A DNA stretch of 64,000 nt from Vitrella brassicaformis (taxonomy: Eukaryota > Sar > Vitrellaceae). The translations under genes were made by a program, and so were the position numbers. The stretch spans positions 17,409-81,408 of the forward strand of contig CDMY01000327.1 in NCBI GenBank assembly GCA_001179505.1, written 5' to 3'. How positions within the stretch are numbered: position 1 is the first letter of the stretch; each line of letters starts with the position of its first letter. This document shows, piece by piece, positions 35,001 through 47,454 of the stretch. The notes beneath the pieces are model-generated. The model did not search any database. It was given only the letters and a program-made list of their open reading frames with translations, and was not told where the DNA came from.

Positions 35001-38000
35001 CCTTGCTGCCGGTTCGGACTCCTTGCCCCCGCAAGGGGAAGAGGTGGCAGACTGCGGTCTCGATAACGTCGACATCCCGCCAGAGTACAAGAAGGTCGTC
35101 ACGGGCGTCTGCCAAGACAGCGACAGTGTCTCCCAGGTCAAGATCTCCGGGACCGATATCACATGTTCGCTTCTCAAGCAACTCGCGGAAGGAGACTGCT
35201 CTGAGACGCTAGGCGGCCTCATGAAGCTGGCGGGCTCCGGCGGTCCCCAGCTGCCTGACGGCGTCCCTGCAGAGACCCCCATCTTTGACGCGTGCCCGGT
35301 AACATGCGGCAAGTGCAATGACGGCGACTTTTACGTGCCGTCCATTCTGATTGAGAACATTGAGCTGCCAAAGGGATGCGAAACCCTCACGGCATCGAGG
35401 AGGCGACAGCGGCGGCGCATGCAGGAGGGTAGGGACGGGGAGTTCCTGCAGATCGTCTTCTTCCTCGACATGCCCAACAAGAAGGACAAGGACATCCAGG
35501 CCATCGTCAGTCGACGTGTCTCGGACCAGGGCAAGTTCAACGCCAACTTCATGGACGACTTCCGCTTTCTCCTTAAGGGCTCCTCCGTCACCCTGCCGCT
35601 GGGCAACTTCACCGACCCACCATCATCCGCCGCCCAGCTCCTCATCGACCGCAAAGCCACAGCAGAGATCGACCCCCCGCAAAGACGCCGTGTGAGCAAG
35701 AAGATGTTCGAGCTAGCCTTTCCAGGTAACCTCTCCGACACCTCGTCGCCCTCGCCTTCCCCCTGGACCATCCTCAGGAGACCTGGTATCGGCAGGCCCA
35801 AGATCGGCATGCCGGGCACGTGTGGCGGGCATGGTGGCAGCAAGAGTGAGGGCGATGACGGGTTCATTCCCGAGTGCTGTGAGCTGCTGGAGTCCCTTCT
35901 GCGCTTCCTGGACGGCGAGTGCGGGGCACTCCTGTACCGCGGCGAGATGAGCAGCGCGCGCGCAAAGGCCTTCTGCGAAGGTTCGCCTGGTTCCCAGGGC
36001 CAGAACCGCGGCAGTGACAGCTGCCACGAGTCCTTCAACCAGATACTGGAGGAGTCCCACAAGTTCCGCGACTCATGCCCCGCATGGGAGCCGCTCAAGA
36101 CAATGGCCGACTCGTGGTGCGCCAAGGCCCCCGACCACCACCACAAGGACGGCAAGCGGGCAGCCTACTGCTTTGGTGACATTCTCAGCGACCAGCGAGA
36201 CATGGGTTTCAAGGGTCTGGCATCACGCAACACGAAGCGATTGGACCAGATCTGTGCATCCCACAGCTGTTTCCGATCCAATGTGCGGTACATGACTGCT
36301 GTGCGGCAGCTCGCTGAGATGGGCGGCGAGGCGGCGGACGGCGAAGCGGCCACAGAGATCGAGCAGTTGAGAGGGCCAGTGCCGGCTGAGCTGCAGGAGG
36401 CCTTTGCCCGGGAGCAAAACGGCGGCCGGCTACCCTACTATGGGCCGTTCCGCGAGGAGCTGCTGGACGTCATGTGCGTCAGGGTGGGCAATGAGTACTG
36501 CCAGACGACTGCACTGCTGGTGGCGGACGACAACCCAATCGACAACCCCGACATCGTCCTCAACCCATGCAGCTCAAGGTGCGGCAGCACACACATACGG
36601 TCTCAATGACTTACTTATTGTCTGTCTCTTCTCTCTGTTGCTGCAGGTGCTTGATGCCGGTCGTCTCCCGGATGGGCACCGCTCTCACACGCCTTGGCCT
36701 TGACCGACACAGCCCCTTCCACAGGCAGCTCGGGCAGCTCCTAGTGGCCTTCAGCCGATTCGCATGCAGTCGCACCACCGAGGGATCCAGCTGCAGAGGA
36801 TACCTGTTCAGCCCGGGCACGTCAGGACGCAAGGATGGGTCGGCACTCCTCGCACCTCCCAGTGTGGATGCATTCGACCTGGCGGCGTGCCGCTCGCCCT
36901 GCCCTGCATCCTACGTGGGCGACGGCCAGTGCGACGCAGCGTGCTACAGCGAGCCGTGTATGTACGACGGGGGCGACTGTCTCTTCCAGAGCATGTTTCC
37001 CCACGTGGCCGACAACCTGCTGGGAGGCATCTCGACGCCTGAATGTCTGCCGTATGAGGAGGACTTCAACTGCCCCAAGAACACCTGCCGTCTGCAGCTC
37101 ATCGACGGCCTCGACAAGAGGGGGTGCTGTGTGGCCGCCGCCATGGAGATCCTCAGGGCGGCCCTGCAGGGCGATGTGGAGCAGACCACTCTTTTCGACG
37201 CCGCCAATGTCCCTGTCTGGCAAGTCGATAGGTGGGCAGATGACAGAAAGGATGCGTCAAAGATGTACATATTCATTCACAAGTGTGTTCCGGTGTCACG
37301 TCTCAGGAGTGTGCCGTTCGTCGAGCAGAAGTGTGGGCTGAGCCTGGACAGGACATGCAGTGCCGGCCAGTCGTTCCAAGTCAAGAAGACGGACCTGTTC
37401 ATCGAGAACCTCGACCACGAGGCACTCGCCAAGAACAAGGCAGCGCTTGGCTCTCTGGAGATGCTGGTGCAGGACGTGCTGGCGGGCAAGCTGGGCACAG
37501 TCCCCACCGACATCAACCGCATCGTCTTCCGGCCCAACATGACGACGCCCAGCTCGACCAATGCAGAGGTCTACTTCCAGGTTCCCACTGGGGATGCGAA
37601 CTCGTTCATCACCAAGAGACTCGAACAACAGGTAAGATCCAAGTTCAGCGGTGAATCCAGAAGCATATTTCAATGCTTGTGTCTCATGTTCCCTGTGCAG
37701 CTCCGCTCGGGCTCTGCAACGGCCGCCTTGACTGCTGCCCTGCAGCAGCTGTCATCGCTGGAGAGTCTTATGTCTGACCCCAAGAGGCCTCTCCGAGCTG
37801 GCGTCGAGCCGCAACGGACCCACGACACCCTCCTGCGATCCGCTACAGTCAACCCGCTACCCCTTTCGCTCGCCAAGGCACCGGCGATCCCCCCGGCCGG
37901 CACGCTCGGCCTGAAGGATCTGGGCATGACACTCCCTCTTGAAGCGTGCAGCGAGGAAGAGGTTGACAAGGCAGCCAAGAGCCTCAAGATCGACTCCCTC

Positions 38001-39388
38001 AAGTCATCCGTGCGGGCTTTCAAACACACCGAGGAGAGCTCGGTGTCGTGCGCCGACGGCTATTCGGCGACGCGCGGCAAGCAGCCCGACACTCTGCTGT
38101 GCGACAACGGCAAGCTGATCGTCAAGAATGGCCTCCTGTGTCGGCAGATGTGCAGTGGAGAGTCGCCCGAGCTGCCCTTCAACGCCACGACTCCTCCGAG
38201 GGCGCCCTTCTTGGCCCCTAACGAGGCCGGCAACGTCAGCACCGAGGGCACGGTTCGCGAGGGTGGTGGCTATCGGGCAGTGGGTGAAGGGTACATCCAC
38301 GGGTCGTCGCGGGAGGTGTCTTGCTTGAAGGGTTACACAGCTATCGAGGGCAAGGCCCCCGAGACCATCGGGTGCGTCGATGGACAGTGGCAGGAGCTCA
38401 GACTCGACTGCAGAGGTGCGCAGAAATGGTCGCAAACACACGGGGCACGCAGTCGAATTCTGTTTCCGTCGTGTCTCCGCCTTGTTCACTGTCTGCAGCC
38501 GACTGCACGGAGCTGTCTCTTGGTGACGGCTATCGCGTCGAGGGCAGTGGCCTCACCCATGGAGACACCCGCAAGATCAAGTGCTCGCCCGGCTACTTCT
38601 CGACGAAGCTTGTCGCTGCCTCCACACACACACTGTCTGTGACGGTGACGTGCCAGGACGGCTCTTGGGCACCGCCGCAGCCCATCAAGTGCGTCAAGCC
38701 CGACACGACGACGAAAACACCCAGACAGGGCTTTTTCGTCTTCCTGAGGGACCTGTTTAGCGGCAACGCGGCCGTCGGCATCGTTGTGCTCATCGTCTTT
38801 TGCGTGGTCATGGTCATCGCGTCGCTGCTCGCCTGGAAGTACTACTTCAAGGACAAGTCCATTCGCAACCACGAGGAGCGAGAGAAGAGGATCCAGCAGC
38901 GACACGGCACCACACCAGTGACAAGAGACGGCACCAACAATCCATCAGCAGACCTGAGGGCCGCCGGGAGCAAGACCAAGGCGCCACACAATGCTGAGGA
39001 TGACTCGCTCACTCATGCCAGTGGGGGCCCCGAGACAGACCTCCTGTCCAGTGAGGGGCGGGAGAACAATAGCGACACCAGCAGCCTCGGCCCCAGCTCT
39101 GTCCGGATGGATGAGGGATCACGGTCCACCTTGCCGAACACACGGGGCGCATCATCAAACAACAAGGCGGGGCCCGACCGTCACGTGCCCTGGGCACCTC
39201 CCAGGACGGCCACTGAGGGAGGGGCGACACTCACAGACACCGACGACGACCTGACGTCGGCGGCTCACTTCGCGAGGGAGAGGAGACGGCACTCATGGGG
39301 ACAAGACGGCACGAGCTCTGTGGGGTCGGAGTGGACAGAGTCGAGCAGTTTGGCGGATCGACACAGGCCGAGGAGGCCGCCCGTCTAG
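29048..39388 (+). CDS. LNR-B: giant type I membrane protein, paralogue of LNR-A
   Basis: Twenty-one exons join in phase, giving about 2,932 aa: 29048-29645, 29748-29846, 29914-30008, 30067-30145, 30259-30423, 30498-30589, 30661-30733, 30804-30842, 30912-31085, 31165-31256, 31321-31393, 31449-31555, 31629-31704, 31775-31969, 32060-34174, 34262-34830, 34936-36578, 36647-37231, 37307-37631, 37701-38415 and 38499-39388. A signal anchor/peptide (VVLQLLFLLLLVVPLSAQ) lies about 25 residues in. Modules: ShKT-like, LNR (CADGCALWFLGNGLCDEKC), six TSP1 repeats (for example CRVGEWTEWSECSKTC), ShKT, LNR, ShKT, another LNR (CLDWFLANAHCDPAC), several ShKT-like modules ending CPVTCGKC or similar, a long Cys-rich region, LNR (YVGDGQCDAACYSEPC), sushi-like pairs, one membrane span (VGIVVLIVFCVVMVIASLLA) and a polar tail ending RPPV. 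It has more TSP1, LNR and ShKT copies than LNR-A. Cell-surface adhesion or sensing is likely; no partner is known. Confidence 0.9.
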
Positions 39389-40057
39389 TGACGAGCGGCA
39401 CGGACTGTGTCTCCTGCTCCTGGTTGTTTTGTTTGTTGTATAGCAGCGCGTGTACATGTGTGCATATCAATCAGCCAGCCGTCATCGGTGTAGATAGTCA
39501 AGCATGGTATTGAATTAGAGGTCGGTTTGGGCTCTCGACAGCCAAGTTTTCGGCCTCTGTGCTTTCTCGAGAAAGGGCACCGTGCATTACGGCGGCCTAG
39601 CTTACAAAGTGTGGGCACGAGGAATGGGGCAGGGGCCAATTAGGTAGGTGTACCCTTGCGTGTGACAGATCGTATGGTGAGGTGCATGCGTCCACATTTT
39701 TTTCTTGTGTATGTGATTTGTTTTGTCACGGCCTTATTGTGAGACTCTGAAGGTCATGACTAGCTGCCGCATGTTCTTCATGTGTTTATGTCTCAATCCA
39801 CACAACTTCAGCAGTGTCCTTCCATACATCCATGCAACGTCCTTGCAGGCACACAGTCCTCAGCACTTGTCACAATCGCCCCAGACACCTACTGGCGGCT
39901 GCTTCGTCGCTATAATCCACGACTTTATACACAACCTGCAATGAACAGCTCAGATGACGGCGGCACTGTGTGTGTGTGTGTGTGTGCCGGTTTTGCTGAC
40001 CAGTTTCTGTGAAGCACTCGGAAGACCGCAATCGGGACAGTGCATGCAGTGAGTCGA
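39389..40057. other. Convergent intergenic spacer
   Basis: Between the 3' ends of LNR-B (+) and the SMYD gene (-). It is relatively AT-rich, with a (GT)n tract at about 39967-39985. No gene is seen. Confidence 0.5.
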
Positions 40058-41411
40058 TCAGTAGAGCATTCCGCTCTCAGTTTCGCATTTTGTGCATCGA
40101 CCTGCGCCGTACAGAGACCACACAGCAATGACGCTCCCGTGTAAGGGGGATTTGCGCATCTTGCTCGTCTCACAAAGGAAATGGTGCGAGCGAAAGAGGA
40201 CATCCTGCACACACATGCACGATGCAGCAGAATATCTTTGCTCATCGCTTCTCGCCCTTACCCTGCGTACGTCGACCGGCCACGTGATGTCGACGCCATA
40301 GTTGGAGACTATCTCCTCACCTGCACAGGCAAGAGCGGCAGACATGAATGGCACCGCACGTGTGTGGGTGACATACACACATACCTGTGCGGATGTCCTT
40401 GGTGGTTGTGTAGGTCACGAGGGTGCCTTCGGTTGGTGCATAAGACACCGACACATTGGGTGCACACGAATGGTTGATCAGGCTCGCCACGGCATACATG
40501 CCTCCTCCTCCCTTGGTCGCTGCCCCCTGTGCAGGCCCATGAGCACCGTCAATATGACACAGGTTGAACAAATTGCTCTTGACAGTGGCCACAAGACACT
40601 GATATAGCTCCACCGGCAGTTGACGTTCCCCTTCGCCAATGCCCAAGTGGTCGAGGACCTGCCGGTACTGCGACAGGATGGGCTGCATCTGCACATTCAT
40701 GGCGAGTTGCTCCATTCCGTAGGGAAGCAGACCCTCGAGAGAGGCGGCCAAAGCAGACGCCAGGCTGGCCCCATCTCTTCGCTGCGATACGAGGGCCCTC
40801 CAGAGAACCCGACAGACCAACCGTCCCTCCTGGCCATTCAACAATAATGCGGCCGTATCGTTCTGCGTGGGCTCTAGGAAGTCCACCGGTGCCCTATCAT
40901 CGCCGCCATCATCCATCGCTGCATCTGCGCCAACGTAAGAGCCGACGCCCCTGACAGAGATGCGCTTCCATGCAGACGATGCCCGCAGGCTCCCATACAC
41001 CCTCCGCCGCTCCCGCGAGAATCTCCCCGTGCTGTTGACCCTGTCGAGGTTCCTCCACAACTGATCTCTCCCCTTCGGTGTCGTCGACCGGCACTCCAGC
41101 ACATGGAACTCATCACGGGCCATTGAGCGGCACTTTCTGCTGCAGTAGAGCTCAGACGAGAGGCATTGCGGGCAAAGAATCAGCCGCCTGCCACCCAAGG
41201 GACGACAGCAGTAGCTGCAAGATAATGGCGATGAGCGTGGGGGCACGGCGATCATCGACGGCTCAGAGAACAGCTGTTCGCCGGCTGTGATGTTGCGTGT
41301 TGCGACGAGTCCTCTGCCTGTGGCGGGCGAGTATGTTGGCCCCAGGGGAGCGGCGAGTGGCGAGAGGGCGCGACGCTGGTGCGCGGACAGGTGAAAGACG
41401 TCGATGACCAT
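40058..41411 (-). CDS. SET and MYND domain (SMYD-type) lysine methyltransferase
   Basis: Two exons (40385-41411 and 40058-40320) join in phase across a 64-nt intron, giving 429 aa. Residues about 20-45 are the first SET segment (ATGRGLVATRNITAGEQLF), interrupted as usual by a MYND zinc finger (CSYC...CPQC...YCSRKC...FHVLEC). A helical insert follows, then the SET core with INHSCAPNVSVSY and the following TGEEIVSNYG at the exon junction, continuing WPVDVRRVRAR. These are the cofactor- and substrate-binding signatures of the SMYD family, which methylates histone and non-histone lysines. The post-SET region is less typical (ASCMCVQDVLF, later GRCTKCETE), so its zinc ligands are uncertain and a further intron cannot be excluded. 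The start MVIDVFHLS is the first ATG of the exon. It is head-to-head with the CCCH gene, 300 bp apart. Confidence 0.85.
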
Positions 41412-41680
41412 CGAAGGATCTGATCAGCCCTTCCCTGAACAAAGGGCAAGATGCAATCAAGTGCAGCGATTCTTGTACCTACCGTCTATCTGTGGCCGGC
41501 CAAGGTCCTTCTTACCTTCATCTGTCGTACATGGCCCTTTGTCATGCAGCGCCACCACAGCCAGGCAAAAGATCTTCAATGAATGCATTGAGATGGCTGA
41601 CTTTGTTGATTCATTCAGCGGCTCCGGCAGCGGCAAATTGGCTGGTTGGTTGTTGCGTTCGCCCCTCCATCCAAATCGGG

Positions 41681-41708
41681 CGCCCAAACCCTGACGCCCA
41701 AACCCTGA
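41681..41708. promoter_or_regulatory. Tandem telo-box-like element (two 14-bp copies)
   Basis: CGCCCAAACCCTGA occurs twice, back to back, at 41681-41694 and 41695-41708, in the space between the SMYD and CCCH start codons. It contains AAACCCTG, the reverse complement of the CAGGGTTT core found upstream of other genes. Because it touches the first possible ATG of the CCCH gene (41712), that ATG may be untranslated and a later one (41826) used. Confidence 0.5.
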
Positions 41709-41711
41709 CGC

Positions 41712-43455
41712 ATGCGAGACATGGATATGGAACGCGAGCTTAGCCTAGGCCGCGGTTTGCTGAGATTCACTTGCCGCCGGCGGGTTCACCCCACTCGGCA
41801 CACCGGTCAGATCACGCATCAGCAGATGGACAGAGGTGACGTTCCGATGCTCCCGATGGATGCCGTGTTGAGAGATGAGCTGGCCACATTCGGCCCGCAC
41901 CTCAAGAACACCTTCATTCACTTCGATGACAAAGCACAAGCCGCCAGACCTCGCCCAGAGCGACTCAGGTGACGGCGGGAGGTTACATGGGGCGGCAGAG
42001 AGAGCCGCTGACTCACTGTGCTGCGTGTGTGTGTTCAGGTTGCCCCGGAGTTCGTCTCAGCACTCACTGCCATCGCAGGAGCAGCTGGATGAGCTGAGCA
42101 GCGATCTCCACAGCTACTATTTCCTCAACCGTGGCATCTCCCCGTCCCCCTCCAATCGCCCCTCTCCCTCGCCCGAGATGCTCGAGTCCATGCTCGTCGA
42201 AACCACGAAGAAGCTCCGCTCGTCGAGCAGCCTCATTAGCGGCAGGTCTACCGACGCATGTGGCGGCTCCACATCCGACTCCGACGGCACCGCTCCCACC
42301 GCATCGGGCGACTCGGACAATGAGAGCACCAGTGGCGGCGGATATGTCAAGTTCCCATCGCCATACTCGCCCTCGTCGGCCATGCAGACGGGCGGCAGGT
42401 ATGATGAGAGCGAGACGGCGTCGCTGAGCGTGCAGTCTGACGAGTTCAAGGGTGGGTGGGGGGTTCAGGGCATGGGGGGCATGCCGGCCAGCCCCCTCAT
42501 GTCCATGACCGTCACTCCGGAGGAGCGCGCCGCTGCGGGCAGCTGGTCCTTCGGCACCACGTTCCATCAGAGAGGTGAGCAAGGTGGAAAGAAGCCAGGG
42601 AGGAGGCAAGACAGACAGACAGACAGATTCCATGAATCCATGAGAACTACGTGCGTGTGTGATCCGACTGTTGAGATGCAGGCACGTGCAATCCGTGTCG
42701 TTACGAGTGGACCAAGGGGTGTCATTTGGGCAGCCAGTGCCGGTTCTGCCATCACGAGGATCACACACCCAACGGCGCCATCCGCGTCATCCCCGACGCC
42801 GAGACGGTCAAGAACTCATCGGTGCGGCCCGACACCATTCTGGGAGGCAAGAAAACCCGACTCAGCCCACACCAGAACGGTCAAGACGACAGCCCACCAT
42901 TCCTCAGCCGCGAGACTTCCCCCGTCCACATGCTATATGCAGCGGCCAATCCGACGGCATTCTACCTGCCAAAGAGGGGCGTGACGGCAGCCAACGGGGG
43001 CGGTGCGGGGGGCGCGGCGCCGCTGATGTACGTGTATTCGCCTCCCGGCAAGGGCATGCGCATGGACAGGGCTGCTTTGAAGACACTGGGAGCACCGAAC
43101 CGAAGCCTGTCTGGGTGAGCTCATTCACATCACAGCACAGCACAGCCACACAACACATTACATGGTTTCCCCTCCCTGATATGATAGATGCTCATCGCAT
43201 GTTTGCACTGCACGTCACGTTGGTTGTGTGTTGTGTGTGTATGGTATGCAATGCAGGGGTCTGCTTCCGTCAATGCAGGGACCCATGTGTGATCCGACGA
43301 ACGGCAACGGGCTGCTCCCCACACCCAACGGAGCATACCCTGCGCCCCGGCACATCTCGGCCCAGCAGCAACTGGAGCTGGTCGGCAAGCTGCTGACACG
43401 GAACCACCCGTCCCAGCGAAACAACGTGACCGACACCACCAACATGGCCCGGTGA
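41712..43455 (+). CDS. CCCH-type zinc finger protein
   Basis: Four exons join in phase (41712-41968, 42039-42574, 42682-43114, 43257-43455), giving 474 aa from the first ATG. If translation starts at 41826 (MDRGDVPMLPMDAV), as the position of the upstream element suggests, it is 436 aa. The centre is a Ser/Thr/Pro-rich, probably disordered region. A single C-x7-C-x5-C-x3-H finger follows: PCRYEWTKGCHLGSQCRFCH. This form resembles CCCH proteins of alveolates that bind RNA, but the RNA target is unknown. The C-terminal third is rich in Pro, Gly, Asn and Gln with a helical stretch (HISAQQQLELVGKLLTRN) near the end. A role in mRNA regulation is inferred from the finger type only. Confidence 0.75.
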
Positions 43456-46400
43456 CGGGCGGACAGGGGGAGAGGGGAGGGGAGGGGGAGAGGGGAGGGG
43501 GACACTGCGTGGCTGTCTGTGTTGTGGGTGGGGTGGTACTGCGTATCCATTACATGTGAGTATCTGTGTGTGCATCCACTCCATCTGCCTAGCGCTCGTG
43601 TGTGGTGTGCATTGCATCGACTGTGCACTCTTCCGTGCGTTGCGTTTATCCTGCCTTGTGAGGTTTGTAAGGAAGGAAGGCACACAGACAGGCAGACAGA
43701 CAGACTGGCTGGCTGGCTGGCTGGGGGATTGGATTGGCTGTGTGGGTTCCATTCTACCTACAAGACAGGCACGGCACGCCTTCATGTCATGACAGACTGA
43801 CTGATGGGTAAAAGTGGAAGGGAATGAATGGATTGGTCGTTGTGTTTTTTCACGATCTTGTGGTTGGGGTGAGTCAGTGGTTGTATGGCTTGTCGTGATG
43901 TGATACACGCACGTACGGGTTTTGATTTCCAATGGGGCGACGGGGGGAGGGGGGGGGGGGTTGGATGGGATGGGCCGCAAGGCAAGGGGCGGGAGGGCAT
44001 CTGTGCGACGCACATGGCCTCTGATTTGCCCCTTGCGCATGTGCCTGCCTGGCTGCCTGGATGAGTGGACTCCCCTGACTAAGCAACGCACGGAGCATTT
44101 GTGCTGTGTGCGCGAGGCCGAGATTGAGGCAACGACTCACGTGACGCTTTGACGCACACAGCAATGGATGGATGGATTGATGCGAGTGTCTGGCTGCATG
44201 CATGCAAAGGAACTCTCTCTGAACGAAGCACGGATTTTTCGCTTTCTCTGGCTGGCCAACCACAACCAGCACACATCCCATGCCATCACCTCACCTACAC
44301 AAGCAGCACACAACTGGTAGACAGACAGGACGAGAGAGACAAGGAGAGGCAAGGCAGGTTGCGCTGCGCACCTGACTGGCATGACATTGGGCTTTCTCTT
44401 TCCTCCCCTGCCCTGCACGTATGTATCACTGCATTTTTGATGACCTGCCTTCAAGTGGTATGTATGGATGTAGGGAGCACACAGGGAGGAAGCAAGCAAG
44501 GAAGCCACAAACCAAGCTGCTGCCCAGACTCTCCCTCTCCTTGTCTCGGTCTCTGCCACTAGGGGAGCGAAGCGAGGTGACATCCACTCGCAGGGAAAGC
44601 ACACAGGGATGCGATCCGTGTATGGTATGCGTGCACCTTTGCATGTGTGTCTGCGTGTGCATGTGTGTGTGTGTGTGGATGGAGGGCTCCACGAGCGTAC
44701 CTTTGTTTTGTCCGCTGGGGGCTCACTCACTCACCTCATATGCCTGCCGTCTGAGTGACTGTCTATAGTCACTCATTCACTATCCATCGAGTCTGTCTTT
44801 GTTCGTTTTCTCTCTCTGCGTTGCTTAGCTGCTCGTTGTGCGTACGTACGTCCGTATGTACGTGTGTGTCTATGTAAGGGTATGTACTGTTGTAATTCGA
44901 CAAGCTAAGTAAGTGAGGCACAGCGCAGCGGATGCGAATGCCCTCCCTGACTGAGAGCAGAGCTTGGTGCGTTGAGTTGCGTGCGTGTGACCCAAAGGGT
45001 CAGCGAGCGGAGAGCAGACGACACGAACGACCTCCATGCATTGCATGCCGGCCTACCTGCCTACCTGCTGCTGTGGTTTTGCCCGATGATTGAGCTGCCT
45101 GCGTGATGATATCTATGATGACTCGGGAATCTCGAGAACGGACGCTGCCTGCCTGCCTGCAAGTGTGCGATGCTACACAATGAATGGACGCGTGTTGTGT
45201 TGTGATGGATCTGGGTGAGGATGACGGTTGATTTTGTCTGCCTGCCACCGGTGGCTGCGCTGCTTCTTTCGCTCATGCAATTTTTGTCTCCTGGTCGACG
45301 GAGGGGGGGATCGGCGGGCGAAGGTATGACGGACCCGACCCACAGAGGCCGGTGACGTGATACCACGCCACGCTCGCTTCTTGCTTCCTTCCTATGTCAT
45401 GGATGTTGGTGCGGTGCCCTGCTGGCTGTTTGTTGTGGTGTGAGGTTGGGAAGGCGGTTAATGCTCCGGGTGTGTTGCTTTCCGTCGTGATACTTACTGA
45501 GGTTGCTTACATACACCCATACGTGAGTGAGTGAATGCCGTGATGTGTCTGGCGTGTCTGTGGTGTCCCTCATCCCCACATACTTGACTTGGAGAGGTGC
45601 TCCTACAAGATCAGATCGCTCGTGAGCGTGTGAGTGGCGGTTGCCGCAGAGTCGGCAAGTGTGATGGTTCGTGTCGGTAAACTCTCACCGTCCCCGAGAT
45701 CAGTCAGTACCTTTCACTCACATATGGCCATATGTGAGAGAGACGTACGTCTCGGGAAGGGAGGCAGTAGACATACCAAACCCCAGCCCAGCCGTCCTCT
45801 CATCTCCCTCCCACAACGACAGAACAGATCAAGTGCACCTCACCGTGCGTACTTGCTTTTTGTCATCTGCTGTGAGCCTGCCTGCCTGCCTGCCAAGAAA
45901 GCATTCATGTGTGTCGTTATGTGTGTTATATTTGTAATCCCTGCGTGATGTAATGGTTACCGCCATGTCCCTTCACTCACATTCAACCACTAGCTAGCGT
46001 GAAAGATCGGCAGGGTGGAGGCCCATCCCATGGGTGTCTGTCTGAGGTGTGGTGCTGTGTCTGGTGTGCTGCCGGGTGGGTGGGCGGGGGCAAGGGGGAG
46101 GGATGGGTGTGTGTACTCAGGGATACAAGTCTACCGACTTTGTGTATTAGTGAGAGAACGGAGGAAGGACAGACAAAAGGACAGATGAGATAGATGCACA
46201 CGTCACGGTATCAGACAGAAACAAAGGAAGCAACAACAGCGACACAGATGGATGGATGGACTGCCTGCCTGCCTGCCTGTTCACCTGCCTGTTTACCTGC
46301 GTCCGTCGAAAATCACCTCACGTCATTCAGTCAGCGAGAGCCCTCCCTTGTTTGTTGAATTCTCTGTCCACATGACATGACATCATCACTCTGCCGTGTG

Positions 46401-47454
46401 TTGTGTGTGTTGTCTGTCATCTTTGTTGTATGTACAGCATGCCCTGTGGTGCTGTGGATGTCTGTCTTGCTTTCACACCCAACCGCACGCACCCATGCAT
46501 TCCATCGCGTGACGTCACACGATCATTCTCACCATCATATCCACCCCGTCAACCTATGTGTTGTGTATATCTTCAGGGATTTTTTCCGTCCTCGCAGACC
46601 GTATGCAGGCGTGCGAACAAGACGGTTATCCACACGTTCTTTCTCGGTCTCATTCCATCTCCCTCCCTGCCTACTCGCACCTTTCCCTTTCCGTGCAATG
46701 CCCTGCCCTGAGTGATTTAGGTGCTGCCTGCCTGCCTGCCTGCCTGCCCTGCTTTGTTCCCACCTGCTGCGATGAGATTTTGTCGGCTGGCTGCCTTCGT
46801 GCCTGTGTGTGCGAGTCCTGACTATGTCTCTCCCTTGGTGACTTACTTCCTGCCTGCCTAACGAACCGAGTGATGCACGTCTGTGTGTGTGTGTGTGTCG
46901 GTGCGTCTCTCATAAGAGAAGATATCATGACTGACACGGCTCGATGGTGCGATCGATGCGAATGAACAACCATTGCAAAAACGAAACGACATTTCGCCTC
47001 CAATGTTGACCAGGCCTCACTTCACTTACATGCGCAGGTCTGGGCGTCGGACCTTGCCCCTAATCTACACAATACCGGCGCACACACGGAATGTTAGTTA
47101 AGTCACGCCTTGATCGAAGCGTACAAACAGACGTCAGGAAGACAGCTTGCCATCCGCTCTGCATGCCCGCCGGTTATACGATACAATCACTCATCACACA
47201 TTGCTGTGCGTTACAAGAAACAGTCATTCAGCAGGCGGGCTGCACAGGCGGGCGGGCAGAGGTTGGTGTGGCTGAAAGGTCGCCTGACGTCAGACGTCTT
47301 GGTCGGCGAAAAAGGCCACTTCCTCTTTGTCCATGCTGCCAACTGTCGTGTACTGACACGACACCATATTCACACACACGCAGACACGCCACGAGTGAGA
47401 GTTCTCGCCACTGAGTGCTGTGCTGCAGGAGCATAGCATCCGCTTACCATGGTG
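43456..47454. other. Gene-poor 4-kb spacer rich in simple repeats
   Basis: The largest stretch without a supportable gene. It holds G-rich tracts (43458-43502 GGGGA-type repeats; a run of 12 or so G near 43945-43962), CTGG and GACA tetranucleotides (43685-43725), CGTACGTACG-type palindromic runs near 44840, and CTGC/CCTG repeats at 45075-45160, 45880-45895, 46260-46280 and 46725-46750. Reading frames here are short, repeat-derived and do not splice into a family I know. The two ends should hold the 3' UTRs of the CCCH gene and of the small membrane-protein gene, which converge on this spacer. Confidence 0.55.
45717..45753. repeat. Two adjacent perfect palindromes
   Basis: CTCACATATGGCCATATGTGAG is a perfect 22-bp palindrome by halves (CTCACATATGG and its complement) at 45717-45738; GAGACGTACGTCTC, a perfect 14-bp palindrome, follows immediately at 45740-45753. 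Possible protein-binding dyads or simply expanded CATATG/ACGT runs. Confidence 0.6.

Noticed and set aside
35331-36155. 274-codon minus-strand open frame inside LNR-B
   Set aside because: It is the antisense shadow of a GC-rich, well-supported LNR-B exon; it has no splice context and no similarity. Similar antisense frames elsewhere were dropped for the same reason.
43519-47442. Short open frames in the 43.5-47.5 kb spacer as genes
   Set aside because: They are rich in repeat-derived peptides (Cys/Val, Leu/Ala/Gly and Ser/Pro runs), conflict with each other on both strands and show no splice continuity.
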